This document shows, piece after piece, positions 20,361-27,414 of a DNA stretch of 29,606 nucleotides. The notes under the pieces were generated by a model. The model had not been told where the DNA came from and did not search any database. It saw nothing but the letters and a program-made list of their open reading frames with translations. How positions within the stretch are numbered: the first letter of the stretch is position 1; each line of letters starts with the position of its first letter. The stretch comes from a virus. The position numbers and the translations under genes are program-made. The stretch spans positions 1 to 29,606 of the IMG/VR virus record IMGVR_UViG_3300039191_000376; one strand, written 5' to 3'.

Positions 20361-21668
20361 TTAAACTCCAGTGATAAAGCTGTTTGCTGCAAAAGCATTA
20401 GGCTTAGGAATTGCTACACCTGCAAACATTTCTGGGATAATTCTTACAGACCCTGCACCAGCTAAGGAATAAGGATCTACAACTAAGGACATAGCCCCGA
20501 ACTGACCCACAAACAACTGAGAGAAGTCTCCAAAGATTAATGGATATACATCTGTACCACCAGCATCTAATGTTGGGACCAAGTTGGTACTTGCATATTT
20601 ATAACCTTGAAATTCTTCATTGCTATTTAACAAAAACAATCCAGAGCCGGCATCCAATTTAATGGTGCGTAAAGCTGCCTTTACTTTAGGATGCATTAAC
20701 CAACCACGACTCACATCTGACACATCATCTGTATCAATCAATGCTTCTAGCTCAGCAATCAGAGCATAAGTAGCTGCAGTAGCTGCAGTAGAACTACCGG
20801 TGCTGATTCCTGTTGTGTTCAAAATACCTGTAGGCGCATTAGTACCTGGTCCATTAATGGCAGCAGAATTCAAAATTCTGGAAGCTCCTTGCATTAATAA
20901 ATTTCTAATCAATTGCTCCACACCTATGGATGATTGATTTATCAAAGTGTTGGTAATCTCCACTACTGTACTGGCACGTTTCTGAACCAAACTAGGACCA
21001 ACAAATTTTTGCTTTTGCTTTGCAGCTTCAGCACCTTCGGCCAACCACGCAAAATCAAAATTATTTGCATTAGGCATAGGAATACTTCCACCAGTTAATC
21101 CTGTCAATAATGTCGCTCCTAATTCTTCTAGGAACAATTTAGGCGTAAAAGGATCCTGCACACGTGGCGCTTGATTCTGTACCAACTGGCCACCATATTC
21201 CCCACTATCTAAAGTAACAGACTGCTGGTCTGCACGAGTAGCCATAGGAATAACGATCACAGCATTATCATTAGTTGTGATACCAGCAAGACGATTTTGC
21301 TCACGACCTATTTCGTCCAGTTCTTTTGTAGCTCCCTCTAGTGGCGCTCCTTTTTTTGCATTACGTATAGCACCGAGGATGCTTGCACGCGCATGGATGT
21401 TTGACTTCTCTGCCTCTTCACCTTTAGGCTTTGTGCCACCAGGTACAGATACTCCTTGAGAAGATGCAGCACGAGCTTGCGCTTCTACTACTTCCTGCTC
21501 CAAATCAATAGAGCTTTGAAATGCTTCTATCTCTGTTGTGAGTGCTCTAAATTGTGTTGTTTCATCTTCTGTGAAATCACGATTTGCTGTGTTTCTTGTG
21601 TCGATGAGTGCTTTTTGTGCTGCTATCTTTGCTGCACGATCTGCTTTAAGCTGTGTTAACTTGTTCAT
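20361..21668 (-). CDS. Major capsid protein, HK97 fold
   Basis: 435 aa. The N-terminal about 100 residues are a helical delta/scaffold domain (KADRAAKIAAQKALIDTRN, DFTEDETTQFRALTTEIEAFQSSID), expected to be removed by the prohead protease. The mature part has the HK97 features: QSVTLDSGEYGGQLV, FLEELGATLLTGLTGGSIPMP, AWLAEGAEAAKQKQKFVG, LINQSSIGVEQLIRNLLMQGASRILNSAAINGPG and a C-terminal VRIIPEMFAGVAIPKPNAF. It follows portal and protease in the standard order. The exact cleavage site cannot be fixed by eye. Confidence 0.95.
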   Translation of the reverse strand: MNKLTQLKADRAAKIAAQKALIDTRNTANRDFTEDETTQFRALTTEIEAFQSSIDLEQEVVEAQARAASSQGVSVPGGTKPKGEEAEKSNIHARASILGAIRNAKKGAPLEGATKELDEIGREQNRLAGITTNDNAVIVIPMATRADQQSVTLDSGEYGGQLVQNQAPRVQDPFTPKLFLEELGATLLTGLTGGSIPMPNANNFDFAWLAEGAEAAKQKQKFVGPSLVQKRASTVVEITNTLINQSSIGVEQLIRNLLMQGASRILNSAAINGPGTNAPTGILNTTGISTGSSTAATAATYALIAELEALIDTDDVSDVSRGWLMHPKVKAALRTIKLDAGSGLFLLNSNEEFQGYKYASTNLVPTLDAGGTDVYPLIFGDFSQLFVGQFGAMSLVVDPYSLAGAGSVRIIPEMFAGVAIPKPNAFAANSFITGV

Positions 21669-21669
21669 G

Positions 21670-22290
21670 TTACTGATTATTTAAATTATACATATACTCA
21701 GCTTGAAACTCATCGAGCTTTGCTGTGTCTCTTTGTTGTCCAGACTCGTTGCCTGGTACGTTATTATCTTTTATTTTTGCTTTCGCGAAAGCGGTATCAT
21801 TAAAATCTGCATTTCTCTTTAAGGCATCTGGATTAGAGCCCACTGGAGTGATGGACCATTCTAGTAACTCCATACGCGTGAAGTAAATGTTTTCTGGATT
21901 TTCCCCTTCTTCAAAAACACCACGTCTGTACTCGTGAATGTCTGCACCGATGGATGCCATACGTAAAGTGCCGTTATCTAGCTGGCGCTTTACCTTGTCA
22001 GCAATTTCGTTTCCTTCTTCTAGATTTAAAGTGGCTACTAGATTGGTACCTTCTACACGCACCTGACTAGTGCCTATGGTTGTATCTGGATTATCTGAAA
22101 AAGAGCGATGATTGTACAGCACAACAGGGTTGCGCTGGTAACGTTCTAAATCCCATCCTGCACTTAAGAAAACGGTGCCATAAGTATCTGGGGTCTCGCT
22201 AGAGATTACAAATTCATAGCTGCGATTTGTAGGATCTGCTTCACCTGGTGCACGTAATTGTGCCGTTCTAGTTATGATATTATTTTCCAT
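21670..22290 (-). CDS. Prohead protease, HK97 family (S78)
   Basis: 206 aa. Features of the family: YEFVISSETPDTYGTVF near the start, PVVLYNHRS with H61 as the likely catalytic histidine, LRMASIGA with S113 as the likely nucleophile, and MELLEWSITPVGSNPDA near 140-156. It removes the capsid delta domain. The palindrome at 21778-21793 is translated near residues 166-172 (TAFAKAK) in what looks like a linker after the catalytic domain, so the repeat was tolerated there. The start overlaps portal by 11 bases. Confidence 0.93.
   Translation of the reverse strand: MENNIITRTAQLRAPGEADPTNRSYEFVISSETPDTYGTVFLSAGWDLERYQRNPVVLYNHRSFSDNPDTTIGTSQVRVEGTNLVATLNLEEGNEIADKVKRQLDNGTLRMASIGADIHEYRRGVFEEGENPENIYFTRMELLEWSITPVGSNPDALKRNADFNDTAFAKAKIKDNNVPGNESGQQRDTAKLDEFQAEYMYNLNNQ
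21778..21793. repeat. TGCTTTCGCGAAAGCG palindrome copy inside the protease gene
   Basis: One outer base differs from the CGCTTTCGCGAAAGCG consensus. It is in frame, encoding Ala/Lys residues in a probable linker after the catalytic domain. Confidence 0.82.
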
Positions 22291-23497
22291 CTTTTGATTC
22301 TATTATAGCGTCTATTTGTGCTAGTGTTTGTGCATTAACCGGAGTGAGTAAATTATCATGGCCATCTATGCGTGGTAAATTTTCTAGTTTACGCACTTCA
22401 TTTTGGGACATGTAACCGCTAAAAATTGCTTTGGTATAATAATCTGCACGCGACTTGATGTCTGCACGCAGAATAGCATTGTTTTGAAATCTTGTAAAGC
22501 GATCTTGTTTTTCGCTATCGGTAAAAAGCTTGCGATCACACTCACTTTCTATTTTTAACTGCCATGGCATCGCACAATCTTGCTGGTGCTCGATGCCTAA
22601 ATATTCCAAAGAAGAATAATTTGCATTTGCCATGTCTTTTAATTTGTGTGGTGCAATGTTTAAGAATCGTGCAACCTCTACTACACCATTTTTTATAGTG
22701 CCTAAGTACTCCAGCTCTGCAGGAGTAAGTGTGATTCTTTTATATTTCATGCCATCGTCAAGGACCGCAGTGCGGTGCTTCTTAGTAGAAGTCATGTGAT
22801 CATTAAACGCATTAGATATTAATGGCTTATTATCCTTATTTATATTTTTATCTGTTTCTAAAACGCCAGACGTAATGGCTTTATTTTCATAAGAACTCGC
22901 AGCAAACTCTTGTGCATTTATAGAGATGCCTAATGTTTGTGCCATGAAGTTTACCACAGAAATACCCCGCAATCCATTATCTGAGTACCCCATGACATGC
23001 AGCATATCACTACCTGGTATCATGTTTACAAATCCTTTTATGGAATAATAAAGCTGGTTTTCATATTTCTTAATATCAGAAACATCATAGTAATCTATAT
23101 AGGATAATTCTACTGGAGTGCCCGCATTATTGCGCAAAATGTATGCAAAGCCATCGCCTTTATGAATGGCGCTTTGCACGAGCATTTTTCTAAATGTGAA
23201 TGAGGTCATGAGCGGTGATGGCTCTTTACCTATGAGTCTAGCAACTGGATGGCTGCTGTCTGTTTCTACACCTTCTCCTGTGGCGCGATATACTTTAAAT
23301 GGGGTCTTTGCAATGTCGTTAGATATCTGGTCCACGGCGTTGTAATAGGCACTTACAGTAAGTGCTCTAGAAGAATTAACCTGATTTACATTGGATATGC
23401 CGTTAGCTCTAAACAAAGAGCCGAAGAACTCACTACTAGTAATAGAAGTGGCTGCTCGGCTTTGAGATTGAAAATTAAAGGCTTGTGCTAAAATCAT
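22280..23497 (-). CDS. Portal protein, HK97 family
   Basis: 405 aa, typical length. Motifs in order: SAYYNAVDQISNDIAKTPFKVYR near 49-71, HPVARLIGKEPSPLMTSFTFRKMLVQSAIHKGDGFAYILRN, ISVVNFMAQTLGISINAQEFAASSYENKAITSGVLET, MKYKRITLTPAELEYLGTIKNGVVEVARFLNIAPHKL and DIKSRADYYTKAIFSGYMSQNEVRKLENLP. This is the Phage_portal signature. The 12-subunit ring at one vertex packages and releases DNA. It is unusual that it does not follow TerL directly: about 3.9 kb of other genes lie between. Confidence 0.95.
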   Translation of the reverse strand: MILAQAFNFQSQSRAATSITSSEFFGSLFRANGISNVNQVNSSRALTVSAYYNAVDQISNDIAKTPFKVYRATGEGVETDSSHPVARLIGKEPSPLMTSFTFRKMLVQSAIHKGDGFAYILRNNAGTPVELSYIDYYDVSDIKKYENQLYYSIKGFVNMIPGSDMLHVMGYSDNGLRGISVVNFMAQTLGISINAQEFAASSYENKAITSGVLETDKNINKDNKPLISNAFNDHMTSTKKHRTAVLDDGMKYKRITLTPAELEYLGTIKNGVVEVARFLNIAPHKLKDMANANYSSLEYLGIEHQQDCAMPWQLKIESECDRKLFTDSEKQDRFTRFQNNAILRADIKSRADYYTKAIFSGYMSQNEVRKLENLPRIDGHDNLLTPVNAQTLAQIDAIIESKDGK

Positions 23498-23628
23498 GTA
23501 ACTCTATAAAAACTTATTATGAGTTACAAAGATGGTAGCGGTTTAATTGTTTTTTATGGTCACTTTGATCATTTGATTTATTATTGTGAATCTTTTATTT
23601 CTGGTTTATTTTTTATTAATTTTTGATG

Positions 23629-23653
23629 AAAAAAATATCGTTAATAACGATAT
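23629..23653 (-). terminator. Intrinsic terminator between the insert and portal
   Basis: On the minus strand ATATCGTTATTAACGATAT (near-perfect palindrome) followed by TTTTTTT, 18 bases after the stop at 23671. The 131 bases from here to the portal start contain no gene. Portal therefore probably needs its own promoter or antitermination. I see only a weak CATCTTTG near 23530. Confidence 0.8.
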
Positions 23654-23670
23654 ACGGTTGTTAGTAGTAA

Positions 23671-24003
23671 TTAGAACTGTAGATCATTAGGTGTAAATTC
23701 CACCGTAAAATTGCATCCATCGTTTATATATCTAATCATACCTAATTGAACGCCATTATAAGCAAGTATATATTTACTACTGTCATTTATATGAAAGGCT
23801 CTCATAACTTTTGGAGCGTCTTTTAATTCCAATGGCTTACCTGTGTACTGTTCAATAACCTGTTTAATGCAATTTTCCTCGCATTTTAATTGTTGCTGTC
23901 TTATTTCATCCATCAAAGAATAACTACTACTAAGACCGTCTATACTTAATGCTTTTACAGTTTCTTCCGATAGTTCCAGTTTGTTTATTTCAAATTTTTC
24001 CAT
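23671..24003 (-). CDS. Unknown accessory protein, 110 aa
   Basis: Not recognised. A helical first half (LSEETVKALSIDGLSSSYSLMDEIRQQQLKCEENCIKQVIEQYTG) holds two cysteines four residues apart. A beta-like second half follows (KYILAYNGVQLGMIRYINDGCNFTVEFTPND). No TM or signal. It is the last gene of the insert before a strong terminator. The base composition is AT-rich compared with the structural genes, fitting a moron-type cargo gene (inference). Confidence 0.7.
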   Translation of the reverse strand: MEKFEINKLELSEETVKALSIDGLSSSYSLMDEIRQQQLKCEENCIKQVIEQYTGKPLELKDAPKVMRAFHINDSSKYILAYNGVQLGMIRYINDGCNFTVEFTPNDLQF

Positions 24004-24060
24004 ATTCTAAATTAGTTTAATTTTTGCACGCACTAAGCATAGACAAAATGTTAGAGAACA

Positions 24061-24258
24061 TTATACTGCCTTACATTTATTACATTGCTGTTTACATATT
24101 TGGTGGTCATAATCTTCACACGCATTTGCTACACATTTATCGTGGCAGTAAAACGGTTCAATAACACCAAATAAAATTAATAAAAGCCTTTGTGCTTCAT
24201 TTTCTTCTATTGCTCCTATTCGCAACTTTTCGCTAATATCTAAAATCTGTTTTCTCAT
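24061..24258 (-). CDS. Small Cys-rich protein, 65 aa
   Basis: Not recognised. A helical N-terminus (ILDISEKLRIGAIEENEAQRLLLILFGVIEPF) is followed by a Cys/His-rich end: CHDKCVANACEDYDHQICKQQCNKCKAV, seven cysteines and two histidines in 28 residues, suggesting one or two zinc sites. The pattern of a short helix ending in a CxxxC...CxxxCxxC tail is seen in many small Bacteroidota phage proteins, but I cannot name one. It is preceded by a 225-base non-coding spacer with element A. Confidence 0.68.
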   Translation of the reverse strand: MRKQILDISEKLRIGAIEENEAQRLLLILFGVIEPFYCHDKCVANACEDYDHQICKQQCNKCKAV

Positions 24259-24483
24259 ATCTTTTACTAATCTTATTCATCACGTTATATACAAGTGTGG
24301 CTTAATTAGCGTTTACTTACAGGGTATTGGCTTTGCTCGATTTTACTCTATTACAGATACGCTAATCACCTCACTTTAGGTTATACTAATATTCTTTAGG
24401 CAATCGTCATCGCTTACTTAAATTGGTAGGTCAAAACTACCCGCCACACTATATTTATAACACTGTATAACAGTAATAACTTC
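24259..24483. other. Non-coding spacer with nested inverted repeats
   Basis: 225 bases without a credible gene on either strand. Outer imperfect inverted repeats: CGTTATATACAAGTGTGGC (24283-24301) against GCCACACTATATTTATAAC (24443-24461). Inner perfect pair TTAGCGT (24306-24312) and ACGCTAA (24359-24365). A small hairpin GGTAGGTC...CTACC lies at about 24426-24442. Element A (24312-24364), shared with the spacer near 25.0 kb, lies within. Possible readings are a structured RNA, a cassette recombination site, or an unfamiliar small mobile element. Confidence 0.5.
24312..24364 (-). repeat. Conserved non-coding element, copy A
   Basis: Plus-strand blocks TTTACTTAC, 4 bases, TATTGG, 7 bases, CGATTTTA, 11 bases, ATACGCTA. 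The same blocks recur at 24991-25042 with spacings 4, 6 and 11. The variable bases between blocks differ, so the blocks appear to be selected. Confidence 0.65.
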
Positions 24484-24633
24484 TTACTGTTTTTTTGGTT
24501 TCAAGTGGCTGGGCGGTTTTATTATATATGTTCTAGGTGTTTTGTCAAAAGTCATATAAATACCTAATGCTAAAAATCCTAATCCAAAAACAACGCCAAC
24601 AATCACTATTCCTAATATGCTTAATTCATTCAT
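24484..24633 (-). CDS. Small single-TM protein, 49 aa
   Basis: Read by hand in the gap: ATG 24633-24631, stop TAA 24486-24484, with an AT-rich GTAAAATT just before the start as is usual in Bacteroidota. The product starts MNELSILGIVIVGVVFGLGF. One TM covers about residues 5-28, then a short basic tail rich in Pro and Lys (KPPSHLKPKKQ). Nothing else explains this hydrophobic open frame. Function unknown. A small inner-membrane protein in a moron-like island could be an exclusion or host-modifying factor (speculative). Confidence 0.65.
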   Translation of the reverse strand: MNELSILGIVIVGVVFGLGFLALGIYMTFDKTPRTYIIKPPSHLKPKKQ

Positions 24634-24679
24634 AATTTTACGTTACTACTGTCATACAATTCCATTGGCAGTAATTAAA

Positions 24680-24919
24680 CTAATCGCATATTAATTTGCT
24701 TGTATTACTTATAAATCCACTAATAGTGTTATTTTCAAAATCTACAGAATCAACATCTATACTATCTGAAAGTTTTTGAAACCAAACAGAATTAATAGGC
24801 TTAAATTTTATATAGTGTCTATTTAAAGAAGCAGGTTCTAATTTTAGAATTTTACCTATATATCTGTTTTCAAAAAAAGAATAGACTTTATTTTGAAAAT
24901 CACTTTTATTTTTTATCAT
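24680..24919 (-). CDS. Unknown accessory protein, 79 aa
   Basis: Starts at the ATG at 24919 (MIKNKSDFQNKVYSFFENRY). The frame is open to a GTG at 24946. Charged and mixed in structure (GKILKLEPASLNRHYIKFKPINSVWFQKL; SVDFENNTISGFISNTSKLICD). No domain recognised. It lies between the two conserved non-coding elements, with the 49-aa TM gene 46 bases downstream, so the two genes may form one cassette. Confidence 0.6.
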   Translation of the reverse strand: MIKNKSDFQNKVYSFFENRYIGKILKLEPASLNRHYIKFKPINSVWFQKLSDSIDVDSVDFENNTISGFISNTSKLICD

Positions 24920-24990
24920 TTCATTAAAATTAACTACTACCAACACTATATAAAAATAATAGCTAAGGCAGTGTTTTTCGCTACTATTTT

Positions 24991-25042
24991 TTTATTTACC
25001 TGCTATTGGTTTAACCGATTTTAGGTGTCCATTTATACGCTA
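24991..25042 (-). repeat. Conserved non-coding element, copy B
   Basis: Plus-strand blocks TTTATTTAC, 4 bases, TATTGG, 6 bases, CGATTTTA, 11 bases, ATACGCTA, homologous to copy A and in the same orientation, inside the 196-base gap 24920-25115. It is flanked by an exact direct repeat CGCTACTATT at 24979-24988 and 25038-25047. The gap has no gene that I can support. Confidence 0.65.
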
Positions 25043-25115
25043 CTATTCTTATAATTTAACGCTATGCAAAATCTTACAGTAGTGCTATTAACGTCATCCA
25101 GTCCTCGCCTAATTA

Positions 25116-25397
25116 TTAAGAGTTAAATTTTTCTATTCTCCATCCTACTATGCTATTATAGTAAGATATTTTACCTTGATCATTAGTCCATTCACGACCT
25201 CTTACATTAAAACTCACACTTACATTATCTGCGATTTTATATAGATCTATGAGATCTACATTATCCTGGTGCAATTCTATTAGAATGTGCTGTGGGTATT
25301 GCTCTACTGTAGAAATAACTACTTCACGTTTTTGAAAGCCGTTTGCTCCAAAGGACGCTGTATCTCCTATTTGTTTTACTGATCCTGTGATTTTCAT
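25116..25397 (-). CDS. DUF3127 protein, OB-fold ssDNA-binding type
   Basis: 93 aa, whole-length match by pattern to DUF3127: MKITGSVKQIGDTASFGANGFQKREVVIST near the start, EQYPQHILIELHQD, NVSVSFNVRGREWTN and YYNSIVGWRIEKF at the end. The GFxKREVVxxTxEQYPQ and NxRGREW motifs are the family's hallmark. These small Bacteroidota proteins are thought to be OB-fold ssDNA-binding or recombination factors. A DNA-metabolism gene between terminase and portal is out of place, so this stretch may be transcribed early despite its map position. Confidence 0.88.
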   Translation of the reverse strand: MKITGSVKQIGDTASFGANGFQKREVVISTVEQYPQHILIELHQDNVDLIDLYKIADNVSVSFNVRGREWTNDQGKISYYNSIVGWRIEKFNS

Positions 25398-25400
25398 AAA

Positions 25401-25748
25401 TTATTGATTTAATACTTTGTTAATTGTTTTTTCTATTTCTTGAGGATTCTTTTTATAGGCCATTTGCATGTTTGCTAGTAGTAGCGTATCTGTGAAGGAG
25501 CCTTTAATCATTTGCTCCATGTAGGTTATGATATTACTGGATATCTGATGAGTGACATTGCTTTCTACAGATTCCATCTTATCAAATTCTTTGCGCTCTA
25601 TCTTTTGCAGTTGTATAAGTGCAGGCCTTAAAGTTTCTTTGAGCTTGCTCTTGTAGTAACCTGTGTGCTTTACTTGCTCATTGTGATGCAGTGCCAGGTA
25701 ACTATATACAATACTGGCTGTGACTTTTTCTAGGTCTGGATCTTGCAT
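25401..25748 (-). CDS. Unknown phage protein, all-helical, 115 aa
   Basis: Helical, with KVTASIVYSYLALHHNEQVKHTGYYKSKLKETLRPALIQLQKIERKEFDKM in the first half and IITYMEQMIKGSFTDTLLLANMQMAYKKNPQEIEKTINKVLNQ in the second. No domain recognised. It lies three bases before the DUF3127 gene, so the two are likely cotranslated and may work together in DNA metabolism (inference only from pairing). Confidence 0.72.
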   Translation of the reverse strand: MQDPDLEKVTASIVYSYLALHHNEQVKHTGYYKSKLKETLRPALIQLQKIERKEFDKMESVESNVTHQISSNIITYMEQMIKGSFTDTLLLANMQMAYKKNPQEIEKTINKVLNQ

Positions 25749-25757
25749 GGTTGTTTT

Positions 25758-25958
25758 TTAATCTTCAATTTTATTTACATTAATTAAATTTCTTACTGCT
25801 ATAAACATTCCTAAAATCAGAAATGAAATGGTAAGTGTTGCCACTAGCAACTGTCGCAGCCAGTGCGCAGCGATCCATGACCAGTCCAATAGTAAGGTAA
25901 GGCCAGCACATATAAGGATGGTGGCAACCAATACCAGCAATGCGTTTATTAAATTCAT
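25758..25958 (-). CDS. Small membrane protein, two TM segments
   Basis: 66 aa. TM segments at about 4-24 (INALLVLVATILICAGLTLLL) and 36-56 (RQLLVATLTISFLILGMFIA), with a tryptophan-rich turn (DWSWIAAHWL) between. It starts in an ATGA overlap with the upstream gene. A second open frame across the same bases (25780-25992) is out of phase with this hydrophobic pattern and is not accepted. Function unknown. Its hydrophobic profile resembles that of the early two-TM protein at 3401-3598, without clear sequence identity. Confidence 0.7.
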   Translation of the reverse strand: MNLINALLVLVATILICAGLTLLLDWSWIAAHWLRQLLVATLTISFLILGMFIAVRNLINVNKIED

Positions 25959-26383
25959 AATGCATTATTTCTATTGTTAAATAGCTCTTCAAATCCTTTC
26001 TCTTTTAATGCACGTATAGCATCCAGCCTGTCATTATATCCAATTTTTACCGCAAAATTGTCCATCTCAATCAGGATTTCTCTAGGTGTTTTTTTTATGG
26101 ATACTGACTTTGATTCTTGAAGCTTTGCAGTATTAGCACTTATGGAAATAGCATTTACCGCTTTGTTAATAGGGTTGGTTTTTTCTATAGCTGGTAAAAT
26201 ATCTGATGGTACCATTCCTATTTTTTCAGATAGTTTTAAGGCATCCAGCTGCGTTTTTGCATTATTGATGATTGTGGATGCAGTTGCATTCAGCACTCGT
26301 GCTCTATCGAGATCCATTGATTTGTCTTTTACTTTATTAAAGACTTCAAAAAGGCTTTCATTTAATTGGGTGAGGTTGCTCAT
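25955..26383 (-). CDS. Conserved-looking phage protein, DNA-interaction possible
   Basis: 142 aa. The N-terminal 50 residues (LFEVFNKVKDKSMDLDRARVLNATASTIINNAKTQLDALKLSEKIG) follow a pattern I associate with small proteins in Bacteroidota and proteobacterial prophages (DxxRAxAxxxxAxxIINTAKxQxxxLK), of unknown function. A linker follows, then a helical C-terminus (KTPREILIEMDNFAVKIGYNDRLDAIRALKEKGFEELFN). It could be a regulator or DNA-binding factor. It has no membrane segment. Confidence 0.68.
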   Translation of the reverse strand: MSNLTQLNESLFEVFNKVKDKSMDLDRARVLNATASTIINNAKTQLDALKLSEKIGMVPSDILPAIEKTNPINKAVNAISISANTAKLQESKSVSIKKTPREILIEMDNFAVKIGYNDRLDAIRALKEKGFEELFNNRNNAL

Positions 26384-26386
26384 GAT

Positions 26387-27169
26387 TTATAGTTTTGACT
26401 GTGAATTTATTTTGCGTTCTAATTTTTTAATTAGGAATTGTGATTTTGCTATCTCTGGTCCATGTCGGTGAATTGTATTGCGCAGCATATTTTCAGATTT
26501 GGTTATTTTTTCTAAATTACCTGGTGAGCAATCTAGTGTGTTGCCATTTTTAAAAGTTACTATCTCATTATCTTCTACCGGTCCTATTTCTTTTCGGTAC
26601 ACATAGCGCTGGAGCAGGTCCCAATTTCCTTTTGATATTCTTATATAGGTGTATACCGCACCGCTTTTATCTGATCTTTGCCTGGTCACTCCATCGGTTA
26701 ATGTGTTGTAAGGCTGGTTGCCTTTTTTGAATTGGTTGTTTTTAAAGTTTTTTAATTGATCTGTTGACATCCATTCTGCAGCAGGAATTCCTTTATTTTT
26801 TGGAATATGTCCTTTTTTAAAATGGTTGTTTCGCTTTCGCGAAAGCGCAATTTCTTTAGGCACTTCTAGGCCTAATCTTTTAAGCCTATTAAACGTTCCA
26901 AAACCACTGCGATTTAATTGCATCGCCATTCTTTTTATAGGAATTTTAAGGTAATTATCTATCAGATATTGGTCATCTTTTTTTGTGAATTTAGTTCTGA
27001 GAGCAGCCTTGCGAGATTTAAAATCTTTAGTAAGTGTTGCAGGAATAACAATTCCTAGAACTTTATACCTAGCACGCACATAGGTAGGTGACTTTTTTAT
27101 CACCTTTGCAATATCATTTGCAGATATTTTTAGGTAATTATCTTTTATGTAGGTGTCGTGTGAGTGCAT
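26387..27169 (-). CDS. Free-standing HNH homing endonuclease-like protein
   Basis: 260 aa. Two copies of an HTH/NUMOD-type unit are at about 5-43 and 66-104 (DTYIKDNYLKISANDIAKVIKK; DQYLIDNYLKIPIKRMAMQLNR), then a twice-repeated FKKG-x-x-P motif (117-122, 147-153). A C-terminal HNH_3-like part follows (LLQRYVYRKEIGPVEDNEIVTFKNGNTLD, SPGNLEKITKSENMLRN). The first His of the nuclease motif seems replaced by Q187, so catalysis may be lost. A palindrome copy (26832-26847) is translated between the HTH pair and the FKKG motifs (LSRKRN). It sits next to terL, a common target region for homing nucleases. It may now be a DNA-binding protein (inference). Confidence 0.8.
   Translation of the reverse strand: MHSHDTYIKDNYLKISANDIAKVIKKSPTYVRARYKVLGIVIPATLTKDFKSRKAALRTKFTKKDDQYLIDNYLKIPIKRMAMQLNRSGFGTFNRLKRLGLEVPKEIALSRKRNNHFKKGHIPKNKGIPAAEWMSTDQLKNFKNNQFKKGNQPYNTLTDGVTRQRSDKSGAVYTYIRISKGNWDLLQRYVYRKEIGPVEDNEIVTFKNGNTLDCSPGNLEKITKSENMLRNTIHRHGPEIAKSQFLIKKLERKINSQSKL
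26832..26847. repeat. CGCTTTCGCGAAAGCG palindrome inside the homing-nuclease gene
   Basis: Perfect copy, translated in frame at about residues 108-113 (LSRKRN), in the linker between the HTH repeats and the FKKG motifs. Confidence 0.85.
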
Positions 27170-27173
27170 TTAT

Positions 27174-27413
27174 TTATTTATTTGACTGTTTTCTTTTTAA
27201 ATACCTGCTTAAATGTGATCTAAAAGCATCGTAAGAAATATATTTTTCTTCTCCAAAATGCTCCAGCGATTCTTCATTTACAGAAAGGAATGCCTCTTCA
27301 TTAGTTCTACTGCTAGGCAATGATTCAAAGTAGGCCTGAAAGAATCCTGTATCTGTTCCTAACTGGCAGGCACGTTTATAATCTTGATAGGTGTGGTGGT
27401 TTAAATCGCTCAT
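27174..27413 (-). CDS. Small unknown protein after TerL, 79 aa
   Basis: Starts one base after the TerL stop (TAAAATG). Charged and acidic first half (YQDYKRACQLGTDTGFFQAYFESLPSSRTNEEAFLSVNEESLEHFGEE) and a basic end (SHLSRYLKRKQSNK). No domain recognised. The tight coupling to terL suggests a packaging or early-structural accessory role, but nothing in the sequence decides it. Confidence 0.68.
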   Translation of the reverse strand: MSDLNHHTYQDYKRACQLGTDTGFFQAYFESLPSSRTNEEAFLSVNEESLEHFGEEKYISYDAFRSHLSRYLKRKQSNK

Positions 27414-27414
27414 T

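Noticed and set aside
24259-24483. Integron attC site
   Set aside because: The spacer has imperfect inverted repeats, but no clear RYYYAAC / GTTRRRY core pair and no integron integrase in the window. It is kept only as one possible reading.
25780-25992. Leftward 70-aa ORF
   Set aside because: Overlaps almost the whole two-TM gene at 25758-25958 in another frame. The latter has the ATGA-coupled start and clean TM pattern.
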